Shown piece after piece: positions 7,764 to 17,467 of a stretch of 32,328 bases of DNA. The notes below the pieces were generated by a model. It ran no database searches, was not told where the DNA came from, and saw only the letters and a program-made list of their open reading frames with translations. The translations under genes and the position numbers were made by a program. Numbering within the stretch: the stretch's first letter is position 1; each line of letters begins with the position of its first letter. Origin of the DNA: Candidatus Yanofskybacteria bacterium RIFCSPHIGHO2_01_FULL_41_21 (GTDB lineage: Bacteria; Patescibacteriota; Minisyncoccia; 2-02-FULL-40-12; GWA2-44-9); assembly GCA_001794025.1 (NCBI GenBank), contig MGJA01000012.1:72455-104782 (forward strand). Reading direction: 5' to 3'.

Positions 7764-8894
7764 TCATTGAATAAACAGGAAATACACAATCCCGGCCGAG
7801 AACATCGCCATCAGGGTGTATAAAAGCCAGGTGGGGATGTTGAGGGAGTATTCGGGGAGGCGGTCGCCACGGGACTTGGCACGGGCGAAGAGGAAGACAA
7901 TGAGGATTTGTTCCAGGGCCAAGGCAACACCGCCCGCCAAACTAATGATACCGATAAAAGAACGGATGCCAATGATGAATAGGACCATCGGCGGAGCCAC
8001 TGCCAAGAGCCAAGCGTTTAAACGATGAATTTTAAAATCCTGATGAAAAGTATTGACCATCGCCGAAGCGTGCATTAAAAATGCGGTCGTAATGGCAAAA
8101 GTTCCAAAGAGCGAACCCAAGATGGTAATTTTACTGCCCAAAAATTGATACAGACCGGAAATTGCATCCGGCGTAGTCGCCAAGCCGGAGACGCCGACGA
8201 CGGTCGTGATAAAAATGGCGTAGAGACCAGCCGTGAATAATACCGCCAGCGCGATGGCCGACCAAAGTTTTCGTTCTCGGCCCACCAGAAGTTGACGTTG
8301 AATCGGCACCGCCAACAATCCACCAAAAGCAAAAAGTAGAACACCGTAAGGTAAAGCAATATTGGCTCGGTTAAATCCGACAAAATTAGCGGGTTGAATT
8401 GAAGACCAACCTGTAAATAAAATTAAACCCATCACCACCACAAACAGACCGCTGAAAAATAGTTCCACGTGAGATACGGATTTAAGACCCCGCAAAACCG
8501 CCAGCGAAAGGACGACACCGAAGAGGACACTATAAGTAGCGCTGGGAGTATAAAAAAAAGACGAGAGAAGATTATTTAAAAAATCACCCGAGATAATAAT
8601 ATAGGCCAAGAGTCCGACATAACCCATCAGTACGGCCGAGAAAAAAAGAAGACGCTGGGCGTAGGGACCTAAATAAAGTCGGGCGTAGCCCATAATCTGG
8701 TGCGAGGCATGGGTTCGCAAAATAACTTCGCCATACATTAAATCAACCAACAGAGTCGCTAGAGCGATGACCACCAAAAGACCCATTCCCACCCAAAAAC
8801 CGGCTTGGGCGAAAGCATACGGCAATCCGAAAATTCCAACACCGACCATGCTCCCCACTAAGACCGATGCCGAATAAAGTAATTTTCTATCCAT
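7764..8894 (-). CDS. Amino acid permease (aromatic/HAAAP-like)
   Basis: MDRKLLYSASVLVGSMVGVGIFGLPYAFAQAGF; ~10 TM segments. Start placed at 8894; the upstream extension is translated repeat. Confidence 0.75.
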   Translation of the reverse strand: MDRKLLYSASVLVGSMVGVGIFGLPYAFAQAGFWVGMGLLVVIALATLLVDLMYGEVILRTHASHQIMGYARLYLGPYAQRLLFFSAVLMGYVGLLAYIIISGDFLNNLLSSFFYTPSATYSVLFGVVLSLAVLRGLKSVSHVELFFSGLFVVVMGLILFTGWSSIQPANFVGFNRANIALPYGVLLFAFGGLLAVPIQRQLLVGRERKLWSAIALAVLFTAGLYAIFITTVVGVSGLATTPDAISGLYQFLGSKITILGSLFGTFAITTAFLMHASAMVNTFHQDFKIHRLNAWLLAVAPPMVLFIIGIRSFIGIISLAGGVALALEQILIVFLFARAKSRGDRLPEYSLNIPTWLLYTLMAMFSAGIVYFLFIQ

Positions 8895-8906
8895 CCCGTT
8901 AGTATA

Positions 8907-8960
8907 CCAGGTAGTAGAAATTCTAGAAACAAACCCGAAGGATAGAATTACACTACCTGG
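8907..8960. repeat. CCAGGTAGT-ended inverted-repeat element (family B), short copy
   Basis: ccaggtagtagaaattcta .. tagaattacactacctgg. Confidence 0.75.
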
Positions 8961-8989
8961 CAGGCCAAACAACTAAGATAAAAAGAAAA

Positions 8990-9021
8990 AGCCCCGCGGG
9001 TGGTGGACCACCCGCGGGGCT
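8990..9021 (-). terminator. Rho-independent terminator
   Basis: agccccgcgggtggtggaccacccgcggggct; minus strand continues into a T-rich tract. Confidence 0.9.
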
Positions 9022-9038
9022 GACGGACGAACTTTTCG

Positions 9039-9689
9039 TCAAGACGCAGTTTTCGTCTCCTTCTTTTCTGTCGGAAAATGCCGGTCGATAGTCAGATAGA
9101 TCGCCTGCATATAACGATCGTATTCCCTTTCATAGAGATTGAGGAAACCAGCCAATCTTTCCTGAATTCTGCAGGCCTCCAGGTCAGACCAAATCTCGTC
9201 GTACTTTTGTTGCAGGCCGACGAGATCGGTTACAACTTGCTCAATACCCGTTCTCTTGAGTTCAAAGATGTCCTTTATAAACCAATGTTTGAAATTCGTG
9301 GAGGGATCAGTAAGGCGTTCCACGATTTCCGAATGAGTAGTATCTCGGGCCTCTCTAATGCTCGGGGAAATATCATCGTCGGAATCGTTTCGCTGGAAAT
9401 CAACTCTATAGCAACCGCGAATAGACGAACTAAAACTTATGACCACTCCCGGATCAGTCCTAAGAGTTCGGCCACTGTGTTCGCCACCTTTGAATTTGTG
9501 CTCAAAGACGAACCCATGGTGAGCGAATTGATCACCGATTTTCACGAAGATATCCGTGACATCCTCGTCATGCTTTTTCTTTTCTTCGGCATACTTGCGA
9601 TTGTGCCTGTTTTCAGTCCATATCATTGATAGCAAAAAACAAGCAATGATTGCCAAAACGCCAATTACAACCATGGTTTCTGAACTCAT
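9039..9689 (-). CDS. Hypothetical N-terminally membrane-anchored protein
   Basis: SD ggGAGGt before ATG 9689; N-terminal TM VVIGVLAIIACFLLSMIW, then hydrophilic region. Confidence 0.75.
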   Translation of the reverse strand: MSSETMVVIGVLAIIACFLLSMIWTENRHNRKYAEEKKKHDEDVTDIFVKIGDQFAHHGFVFEHKFKGGEHSGRTLRTDPGVVISFSSSIRGCYRVDFQRNDSDDDISPSIREARDTTHSEIVERLTDPSTNFKHWFIKDIFELKRTGIEQVVTDLVGLQQKYDEIWSDLEACRIQERLAGFLNLYEREYDRYMQAIYLTIDRHFPTEKKETKTAS

Positions 9690-9746
9690 TATCAAAGACC
9701 TCCCTTAGAGCACCATGCTCTGACTGCCCCATATAATACAACAAGA
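9690..9746 (-). promoter_or_regulatory. Promoter (TTTACA-N17-TATTAT) plus conserved leader hairpin abutting the SD
   Basis: Near-identical to 10480-10535; hairpin agagca-cca-tgctct at 9707-9721. Confidence 0.65.
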
Positions 9747-9768
9747 GGTCCTATTTGTAAAATTTAAG

Positions 9769-9795
9769 AGCCCGCCGGTGCTACACCGGCGGGCT
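9769..9795 (-). terminator. Rho-independent terminator
   Basis: agcccgccggtgctacaccggcgggct. Confidence 0.8.
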
Positions 9796-9804
9796 TGACG
9801 ACTG

Positions 9805-10479
9805 TCAGCTTGTGACGGTCTCTTTCTGGTCGTCCAACGAAGCGACAATACTATTGATTCTGTTCTGGATATCGCTCTTCCTGATACTCAACTCATCCCC
9901 TGTTCTTTCCGCTTCTTGAATTTGAGCTTCCAAGCGAGGGAATTCTTGTTGCACACTTGTAATTGCTGACTCGTAGAATCGCACCGCATCCCCAATTTGA
10001 CCCGCCACACCTACCGGTTTCAACTTGAGAACTTGATGGAAATCAAGAGATCCATCTGGGAACGGGAACTTATTCTTTGCAGTTTCCGCTATTTTTCGTT
10101 TGAGAGCGGGTATTCCCCACACATCTTCGTATTCGTGGGGGAAACGCACCGCGATGAACAAAAATGGAAGTTCGGTATCGACCGTGATTGGAAAGAAGAC
10201 GACATGAACAACTATAAATATTCCGGACGCTCTCATTTCTTTGGTTCGCAGAAAAAAGGGAAAGGTCGACGCCAAATCATCATCCCTTTCATTCATGGAC
10301 AACCCCTGCTTTTGCAGTTCCATCACGAGTAAGGAATATGCGCGAAGTGCCTGTGTTCGACGCAAATCCCGACCCTCATAGTTCTCAATAGTTTTCTTTG
10401 CTTTTCCCAGCTTACCCAGAGTAATCCCGAGATAAATCGCAAAACCAGACGAAATAACTATTAATCCTAAAATCAACAT
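9805..10479 (-). CDS. Hypothetical N-terminally membrane-anchored protein with C-terminal coiled coil
   Basis: ATG 10479 preceded by AAGGAGG; MLILGLIVISSGFAIYLGITLG..; C-terminal RLEAQIQEAERTGDELSIRKSDIQNRI. Confidence 0.75.
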   Translation of the reverse strand: MLILGLIVISSGFAIYLGITLGKLGKAKKTIENYEGRDLRRTQALRAYSLLVMELQKQGLSMNERDDDLASTFPFFLRTKEMRASGIFIVVHVVFFPITVDTELPFLFIAVRFPHEYEDVWGIPALKRKIAETAKNKFPFPDGSLDFHQVLKLKPVGVAGQIGDAVRFYESAITSVQQEFPRLEAQIQEAERTGDELSIRKSDIQNRINSIVASLDDQKETVTS

Positions 10480-10535
10480 TATCAAAGACCTCCTTAGAGC
10501 ACCATACTCTGCCTGTCCCATATAATATAACAAGA
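10480..10535 (-). promoter_or_regulatory. Promoter (TTGCCA-N17-TATTAT, -35 just beyond this interval) plus conserved leader hairpin abutting the SD
   Basis: Hairpin agagca-cca-tactct at 10496-10510, stem kept through a G.U pair relative to the 9707 copy. Confidence 0.65.
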
Positions 10536-10578
10536 ACCACAATTTGGCAAATTAAAAAATAAAAGGAAAAGAGAGCGA

Positions 10579-10755
10579 GTTGAGTTGAAAGCCATCAGAG
10601 ACAATTGAGACGTTGCAGGAGTTGGTTGATATAATTAACGGTCAGGAGACCGATCAACCAACGAACTGCAATGTGAGTTTAGCTGAGACAAAACAAGGAG
10701 CTCGAAGAGTCCTTGTTTTGTCGGAGGCGTTTCGGTTGATGGCTTTCAACTCAAC
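10579..10755 (-). other. Three-way-junction-like inverted-repeat structure downstream of lon
   Basis: Perfect 19-bp closing stem 10579-10597/10737-10755; inner stem 10613-10630/10653-10671 capped by cggtc-agga-gaccg; inner hairpin 10687-10722. Confidence 0.85.
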
Positions 10756-10761
10756 GAGCGT

Positions 10762-13092
10762 CTATCTCAGGGCAATCTTCAGCACCTCGTCCATTGTTTT
10801 CACGAAGAAGAATTTTATATCACGTTGAATTTCTTTGGGAATATCAATCAGGTCTTTTTTGTTATCAAACGGCACGACGACGGTTTTAATACCGGCCCGA
10901 TGGGCAGCGAGAACTTTTTCTTTGAGACCGCCAATACTAAGAACTTTGCCACGGAGTGTCACTTCGCCTGTCATAGCAACTTCTTTGCGAACTGGTTTTT
11001 TAAGGAATAACGAGACCAAGGTAGTAGTGATGGCGATACCCGCTGATGGACCTTCTTTTTTGATACCGCCGGACGGCGCGTGTAAATGGATATCTTCTTT
11101 ACGAAGATCTTCTTTGACACCATTACGGGCAGCGTAAGCCCGCGCCCATGAAAGCGCGGCTTGAGCCGATTCTTTCATCACAATCCCCAACTGGCCAGTC
11201 AAGATTAATTTTCCCGTCCCCGGCATCCGGATGGCTTCAATTGAAAGCAGATCGCCACCAACGGGCGTCCAAGCCAGACCCGTCGCCCGGCCGATTTCGT
11301 CTTTCTGTTCCGCCACGTCATAGGTGTATTTAATCGGGCCAAGATAAGTGTCCACGGTCGCTTTGGTGACGCTGATTGTTTTAGTGGAAGATGATTCAAC
11401 CAGTTTACGGGTAATTTTACGAATGACGGTTGCCAATTGACGTTCCAATTCTCGGACACCGGCTTCGCGGGTGTGATCACGAATGATATCCATCACCGCC
11501 GAGTCCTGAAAATTCAAACTTCGCTTTTTTAGACCGTGGTCTTTAAAAAGTCGGGGAAGCAAAAAATTCTTGGCGATATGAAATTTTTCCAGTTCGGTAT
11601 AACCCGGAAACTCAATAATTTCCAAGCGGTCACGCAAAGCCGGCGGAATCGTGTCTAAGCGGTTCGCCGTGACAACAAACAACACGTCGGATAAATCAAA
11701 CGGTACCTCCAGGTAGTGATCCGAGAAAGCGTGATTCTGTTGCGGGTCAAGGGCTTCCAGTAAAGCCGAAGACGGGTCGCCTCGAAAATCCGAGCCGACT
11801 TTATCAATTTCATCAAGCATAAAGACAGGATTTTTGACTTTGACGTTTTGAATTCCCTGAATCAAACGGCCCGGCATCGCGCCGACATAAGTCCGACGAT
11901 GACCACGAATTTCGGCTTCATCACGCAAACCACCCAACGAAACACGGGCAAACTTGCGTCCCAAGGCGCGAGCGATGGATTGGCCGATTGAGGTCTTGCC
12001 TGTCCCTGGCGGACCAGCGAGACAAAGAATTGGACCTTTTAATTTACCGACTTGTTTTTGCACCGCCAGATATTCAAGAATACGTTCTTTAACTTTCGGT
12101 AAACCATAATGGTCTTCGTTAAGTATCTTCTCGGCTTCTTTTAAATTAATCTTTTCTTTGGTTTTCTTGGACCATGGCAGTTCACTCAAAAGGTCAAGAT
12201 AACTGCGGATATACGAACCCTCGGGATTGAAAGCCGGCATTTTACCCAAACGGGATAATTCTTTGAGAGCTTTTTCTTGGACATCTTTGGGCATCCCGGC
12301 GGACATAATCTTGGCGCGGATACCGACAAGTTCGTCTTTCTCATCATCAACACCAAGTTCTTTTTCAATACTTTTTAATTGTTCGCGGAGAAAGAGCTCT
12401 TTTTGCATCTTGCCGATTTGTTTTTTGGTTTCTTTAACGACACTCTTTTCGGTTTCAAGAATTTGAACCTCACGCGAAAGATACATATTAAGCTGACGCA
12501 AAATATCAAGCATGCTTTCCAATTCCAAAATACGTTGCTGATTTTCAACTTCCAAATTTAAATTCACCGTCATCAAGCTGGCGATATGTTCGGTATCTTT
12601 AAGTTGAGACATCATGTAAATAATCTCGGGGAGAATGGTGGGGAAAGAACGGGCTTCGGAAATAACACGGAATTGTTCAATCGCCCGACGCAGAATCGCT
12701 TTTTCATCTAAACTATCGCGAATAATTAGAGCCATCGGTTCGGCATTTACACGAAGAAACGGTTCTTCGGCAACAAAATTGGTAACCCGCGCTCGGACGA
12801 GACCTTCCACGTCAATTTTTGATGAACCGTCCGGAAGTTTAAAAACCGAAACAATTCTCCCAATAGTGCCTATTTCAAACAAATCATTTCTAGTAATGTC
12901 GTCTTCACTGTTTTTTTGAGTTACAAAAAGAACGAGCCGATTGTGGGTTTGGGCAAATTCCAACGCCCCGATTGATTTCGGACGTTGAATGATAATTGGA
13001 ATGACAATCTTTGGAAAAAGAACCGTGTTTTTAAGAGCAATCACGGGCAATTCCTCGGGAATAATTATGTTGTTTATTTTGAATTCGGACAT
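10762..13092 (-). CDS. lon: ATP-dependent protease Lon
   Basis: GPPGTGKTSIGQSIARALGRKFARVSLGGLRDEAEIRGHRRTYVGAMPGR; catalytic GPSAGIAI. Confidence 0.98.
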   Translation of the reverse strand: MSEFKINNIIIPEELPVIALKNTVLFPKIVIPIIIQRPKSIGALEFAQTHNRLVLFVTQKNSEDDITRNDLFEIGTIGRIVSVFKLPDGSSKIDVEGLVRARVTNFVAEEPFLRVNAEPMALIIRDSLDEKAILRRAIEQFRVISEARSFPTILPEIIYMMSQLKDTEHIASLMTVNLNLEVENQQRILELESMLDILRQLNMYLSREVQILETEKSVVKETKKQIGKMQKELFLREQLKSIEKELGVDDEKDELVGIRAKIMSAGMPKDVQEKALKELSRLGKMPAFNPEGSYIRSYLDLLSELPWSKKTKEKINLKEAEKILNEDHYGLPKVKERILEYLAVQKQVGKLKGPILCLAGPPGTGKTSIGQSIARALGRKFARVSLGGLRDEAEIRGHRRTYVGAMPGRLIQGIQNVKVKNPVFMLDEIDKVGSDFRGDPSSALLEALDPQQNHAFSDHYLEVPFDLSDVLFVVTANRLDTIPPALRDRLEIIEFPGYTELEKFHIAKNFLLPRLFKDHGLKKRSLNFQDSAVMDIIRDHTREAGVRELERQLATVIRKITRKLVESSSTKTISVTKATVDTYLGPIKYTYDVAEQKDEIGRATGLAWTPVGGDLLSIEAIRMPGTGKLILTGQLGIVMKESAQAALSWARAYAARNGVKEDLRKEDIHLHAPSGGIKKEGPSAGIAITTTLVSLFLKKPVRKEVAMTGEVTLRGKVLSIGGLKEKVLAAHRAGIKTVVVPFDNKKDLIDIPKEIQRDIKFFFVKTMDEVLKIALR

Positions 13093-13224
13093 GGGAATGG
13101 GTTAAGGGAAACGTGTTATGGGATATGGACCAACAGAACTCATATTTGTACATACAATACTCTAATTTCCACTAAAAATCAAGCGGATTGCCATAATACT
13201 TACCCCATGTCCCTTAATACTGTT

Positions 13225-13950
13225 TTAATAAAAGAAGTCGTCGCGGGGAGGAGCGTTTTTGACGATTTCAAAGGCCTCTTGAGCAGTGTCAACGATAGTG
13301 TAGAGTTTCAAGTCCGCCTCATCAACGGCATGTAGCTTAGTGAGTATCTCTTCGAATAACCATTGATGAATTGAGCTCCAAAATTCTTTTCCCACCATAA
13401 CTACAGGAATTTTATCGGATATTTTTTTGGTCTGAATTAAAGTTAGAATTTCAAAACATTCATCAAGTGTGCCTAAACCGCCGGGGAAAAACACGTACGC
13501 CCGCGCGGCATACGAGAGCATTAACTTTCTGACGAAGAAATAATGGAAAGCGGACGACTCTCTGACATAAGGATTGATACGTTGTTCCGTCGGTAATTTA
13601 ATATTTAAACCGATAGAAATCCCACCTGATTCGGCTGCGCCCTGATTGCCGGCTTCCATAATCCCCGGCCCTCCACCCGTCACAATCCCAAATCCATCTT
13701 CAGACAAAAGTTTCCCGAGAGTGCGGGCTTCTTCATACCATTTATCACCGGCCTGAAACCGAGCCGACCCAAAAAAGGTAACCGTCTTTTTAAAATCGGC
13801 CAAAAACTGCCAACCGTCTATAAATTCAGCGATAATCCGAAAAACTCGCCAATGCAACGATGACCGAAAATCATCCGGCTCGCGATCCGACGGCAACTTA
13901 GACGCCGGCACATTCATATTGCCACCACTTTTATTTAGCTCGTCTGTCAT
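13225..13950 (-). CDS. LOG family (Rossmann-fold nucleotide-binding) protein
   Basis: VTGGGPGIMEAGNQGA..YAARAYVFFPGGLGTLDECFEILTLIQTKK. Confidence 0.9.
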   Translation of the reverse strand: MTDELNKSGGNMNVPASKLPSDREPDDFRSSLHWRVFRIIAEFIDGWQFLADFKKTVTFFGSARFQAGDKWYEEARTLGKLLSEDGFGIVTGGGPGIMEAGNQGAAESGGISIGLNIKLPTEQRINPYVRESSAFHYFFVRKLMLSYAARAYVFFPGGLGTLDECFEILTLIQTKKISDKIPVVMVGKEFWSSIHQWLFEEILTKLHAVDEADLKLYTIVDTAQEAFEIVKNAPPRDDFFY

Positions 13951-13980
13951 AACGTAAGTATATATTAAACGGCGGTTAAT

Positions 13981-15339
13981 TTACAATTCCACGGTTTCGT
14001 TGGGGGTGGGGACAACGGCCGGAACATGGAACTGGGCGGTGATGAGTTCGGCGAGAGTAGTAGCGGAAGTGGTCTCACCCTGAACGGTGAAGATTTTATT
14101 AAGATGACCGCCTTCGGCACCTTTTGCAATCCAGCTCAACAATGTCGGTTGATCGGCGTGAGCGGAGTAACCACCAATGGCTTCCACCCGACAATGAACA
14201 GAGACCTTTTCTTCAAAAATACTGACTTCTTTTTCCCCGTCAAAAATTTTCCTCCCCAATGTCCCTTCGGCCTGAAACCCGATAAAGAGCAAAGTGGAAT
14301 TCGGATCGGAAAGATAACGACGTTCGTGATGAAGAATCCGACCGCCGGCAGACATCCCCGAACCGGCAATGATAACTTTCGGACCGACAACGGCATTTAT
14401 ATTCTTTGATTCTTCGCTGGTCCGACAATACGTCAATCCCGGAAAATTAAAGAGGTCATCACCGGAATTAATAATATACTGGCTCTCTTTATTAAAATAT
14501 TCAGGATACTTCTGATACACCTCGGTCAATTTGATGGCTAATGGTGAATCCAGAAACATTGGAATACCGGGAATCTCGCCGGCATTATGCATCGCATTCA
14601 ATTCAAAAAGTAGTTCTTGGGTTCGTTCCATCGCAAACGAAGGAATCATCAAAGTCCCGCCTTTAGAAATTGTTTCTTTGACAATTGAACGAAGTTTTTC
14701 TTTACGGGTGGAACGATCTTCATGAATCCGGTCGCCATAAGCTGATTCAACGACGATATAATCGGCCTCAAGCGGATATTCAAAATGTTGCAAAAGTGGC
14801 GTCGGTGGGTTCCCTAAATCGCCCGAAAAATAAATCTTTTTCCCTTCCGCCCGAAATTCAATAATTGACGAGCCCAAAATATGACCGGCGTCATGAAACA
14901 CAGCTGAAAAATCCGGACCAAGCTGTATTTCTTTACCATAATCAACGCCTTGGGCCAAACCTTTTATCCCCTGTAAATCTTCGTCGGAGAACAAAGCCGG
15001 ATGATTAGCTTTCTTGGCCTCAACGGTCATAAGAGACAGATTATCCGGCAAAGCGATAAAGGTCATATCTAAAGTCGGTGGCGTGGCATAAAGTATCCCC
15101 CGGAAACCTTCCTTGTGCAATTTCGGTAATCGGCCAGTATGGTCAGCATGGCTGTGAGATATAAATACCGCCGATAGTTCGGACGGTTCATAAGGAAATT
15201 GTTCGTAATTTTTTTCTTCGGCGTCGCTGGAACCCTGAAACATTCCGCAATCAACAAGTACCCGAACATCCCCTACCTCAAGCAGATAATTTGATCCTGT
15301 CACCGATTGTGCCCCGCCATAAAAAGTAATCCTGGTCAT
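13981..15339 (-). CDS. MBL-fold/beta-CASP RNA-processing type metallohydrolase
   Basis: FISHSHADHTGRLP; YFSGDLGNPPTPLL; IIAGSGMSAGGRILHH; GGYSAHADQ. Confidence 0.92.
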   Translation of the reverse strand: MTRITFYGGAQSVTGSNYLLEVGDVRVLVDCGMFQGSSDAEEKNYEQFPYEPSELSAVFISHSHADHTGRLPKLHKEGFRGILYATPPTLDMTFIALPDNLSLMTVEAKKANHPALFSDEDLQGIKGLAQGVDYGKEIQLGPDFSAVFHDAGHILGSSIIEFRAEGKKIYFSGDLGNPPTPLLQHFEYPLEADYIVVESAYGDRIHEDRSTRKEKLRSIVKETISKGGTLMIPSFAMERTQELLFELNAMHNAGEIPGIPMFLDSPLAIKLTEVYQKYPEYFNKESQYIINSGDDLFNFPGLTYCRTSEESKNINAVVGPKVIIAGSGMSAGGRILHHERRYLSDPNSTLLFIGFQAEGTLGRKIFDGEKEVSIFEEKVSVHCRVEAIGGYSAHADQPTLLSWIAKGAEGGHLNKIFTVQGETTSATTLAELITAQFHVPAVVPTPNETVEL

Positions 15340-15348
15340 TCAATAAAA

Positions 15349-15630
15349 TTAGTAATTAATCCACGGGCGATTGGGGTATTCCTGAACAAAATCTCGGTAG
15401 CCCTTCCCGTCTGGAAACGGAATATTATTATCTTTAATCCACTGAGCGATAAGTTGACGCTCGGTTGAAGACATTGTTTTAATCTCGGTCGCGGATACGT
15501 CTAATACAATTTGGTCAGAAGTGTAGTTTTGAATAGCTATAAATAAAATGCCGGCCATAAATAAAGCCAACAGGGCAATGAATACAACCCCCATGCGAGA
15601 TTCAACTTGCATTGTAAGTGGATTAGTCAT
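15349..15630 (-). CDS. Hypothetical single-TM protein
   Basis: 93 aa, TM VVFIALLALFMAGILFIAI. Confidence 0.6.
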   Translation of the reverse strand: MTNPLTMQVESRMGVVFIALLALFMAGILFIAIQNYTSDQIVLDVSATEIKTMSSTERQLIAQWIKDNNIPFPDGKGYRDFVQEYPNRPWINY

Positions 15631-15659
15631 GTAAATCTAAAAAATAAAATATCCCGACC

Positions 15660-16145
15660 TTACCGCACGATAATGGTGCCGGTTTGGTCACTATTACTTT
15701 TATTGTAATAACTAAATGTCCCTCGGGCCGCAAAGGTAAACGAGAAATAACTATCTTGGGGAATATCACCGATACTGTCAAAACCAACCAAATCTTCAGA
15801 TAAAATTCTGATAGGAAAGATGCTATCGTTCTTAAATCGGACCGTATCACCGGCATGAATACGAAGATTGGTGGGACTAAACACTCCTGAATTATATGAA
15901 ATAGTATAGATACGAGGTTGAGTTGTTGGCGTGATTGTATTATCAGAGATTTTTGTCGGCGTAGGACTGACTACGGGCTGGGGATCGGAAAAATGAACGA
16001 CCGCCAAACCGGAAAGAATTAAAAGAATAACAACAACCAACCAGGATATTCCTGGCTCATGAGTGGTTCTAAATGATGGACGATTTACCCCGCTCTTAGA
16101 GGAATCGTCCTTCTTAGTTAATTGTACCTCCAACTCTTCAGACAT
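15660..16145 (-). CDS. Membrane-anchored cupredoxin-like domain protein
   Basis: TM then YTISYNSGVFSPTNLRIHAGDTVRFKNDSIFPIRI..GTFSYYNKSNSDQTGTIIVR. Confidence 0.65.
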   Translation of the reverse strand: MSEELEVQLTKKDDSSKSGVNRPSFRTTHEPGISWLVVVILLILSGLAVVHFSDPQPVVSPTPTKISDNTITPTTQPRIYTISYNSGVFSPTNLRIHAGDTVRFKNDSIFPIRILSEDLVGFDSIGDIPQDSYFSFTFAARGTFSYYNKSNSDQTGTIIVR

Positions 16146-16183
16146 ATTCTAATAATAACAAAAATTGTTTGATTATAACAAGT

Positions 16184-17467
16184 TTAGCGGGGCAAAAAAC
16201 TCTTGGCAATTTCTTTATCCGACCAGGGAATCTTACGATTACCGGCAACCGCCATTGATATTTCCGAACCCTTACCGGTAATAACCACTGCATCGCCGGG
16301 CTGAGCCATGGTAATAGCTTTTCCGATGGCCTCCCTCCTATCAAGAATGGTTTGCACTTTGGAAATTGAAAATTGAGAATTGGAAATTCCAGATTTTATC
16401 TCCGATATAATCTGGCGTGGGTCTTCTTCGTAGGGATCTTCGTCGGTTAAAATAATTTCATCAACCAAGCGGTCAGCGATGGCACCAAACTCTGGTCGTT
16501 TCCATTTATCTCGGCCTCCACCGGCCGCCCCCAAGACACAAATCAACCGGCCATTCATCGGCTTAAGGGTCTTATAAATTATCTCCAATGAATCCGGCGT
16601 ATGGGCATAGTCCACCACTACACTGAACGGTTGTTTTTGGATAAATTCTAAACGACCCGGAATTGATTGTATTTTTGAAAGCGCTTTTGCGATTATCACC
16701 GGCTCAATATCATGGGCAGTGGCCACGGACCATGCCCCCAGAGCATTGAGAATATTAAACACTCCACCGACATGCAAATGCACCTTTTCTCCATTCACTT
16801 TAAATTCGGACTCGCTTTCTGTGGCCAGAACATCACTGGGCCTAATATTACCTTGATTGATACCGAAAGTAATTTTCTTTTCAGCGGGGAATTTATCAAA
16901 ATCAGAAATTCGCGCTTCATCGGCATTCAAAACATGAACCCGTTTGGTCGCCTCAAACAATTTTTGCTTGGCTTTGATATAATTCTCAAACGAACCGTGA
17001 TTTTCCAAATGCTCGCGGTGAATGTTCACGAATACAGCCGTATCAAATTTAATTCCCAGATGTCTATATTGTTTTATTCCTTCCGATGTCACTTCCAAAA
17101 CCACGAAATCGCAACCCGCATTTTTGGCCTCGGATAAAAATTTCTGCAACCGGAACCGGCCCGGCATGGTCTGTTTTAAAGTATTCGGCCATTCTTTGTC
17201 TTTAATTTTAAACCCTAATGAACCAATCGCGGCCACGTTGGCGCCCGATTCTTCCAAAATCTTAGTAACCATATAGACCGTGGTTGATTTACCTTTTGTC
17301 CCCGTCACACCGATTAATTTCATATCATGCGACGGAAAACCATATCGCAACGCCCCGCCCCACGCCAACAACCGATGATACATCGGTTGGAAAAAATCAA
17401 ACACCGATTTCGGTATGAATTTTTTAACCTGATATAAAATTTTATCCAGCGCCGTTTCTTTTATCAT
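16184..17467 (-). CDS. murE: Mur ligase, MurE-like
   Basis: GVTGTKGKSTTVYMVTKILEESG; VFVNIHREHLENHGS; VVDYAHTPDSLEIIYKTLKP; TDEDPYEEDP. Confidence 0.85.
   Translation of the reverse strand: MIKETALDKILYQVKKFIPKSVFDFFQPMYHRLLAWGGALRYGFPSHDMKLIGVTGTKGKSTTVYMVTKILEESGANVAAIGSLGFKIKDKEWPNTLKQTMPGRFRLQKFLSEAKNAGCDFVVLEVTSEGIKQYRHLGIKFDTAVFVNIHREHLENHGSFENYIKAKQKLFEATKRVHVLNADEARISDFDKFPAEKKITFGINQGNIRPSDVLATESESEFKVNGEKVHLHVGGVFNILNALGAWSVATAHDIEPVIIAKALSKIQSIPGRLEFIQKQPFSVVVDYAHTPDSLEIIYKTLKPMNGRLICVLGAAGGGRDKWKRPEFGAIADRLVDEIILTDEDPYEEDPRQIISEIKSGISNSQFSISKVQTILDRREAIGKAITMAQPGDAVVITGKGSEISMAVAGNRKIPWSDKEIAKSFLPR

Noticed and set aside
8895-8972. N-terminal extension MFGLPGSVILSFGFVSRISTTWYTNG of the permease
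   Set aside because: Encoded by repeat family B and promoter sequence (TATACT); the start at 8894 gives a normal permease N-terminus.
9078-9629. 183-aa plus-strand ORF
   Set aside because: Fully antisense to the SD-led, terminator-flanked gene 9039-9689; no recognisable domain. Treated as a shadow ORF, as are the other antisense ORFs in the track.
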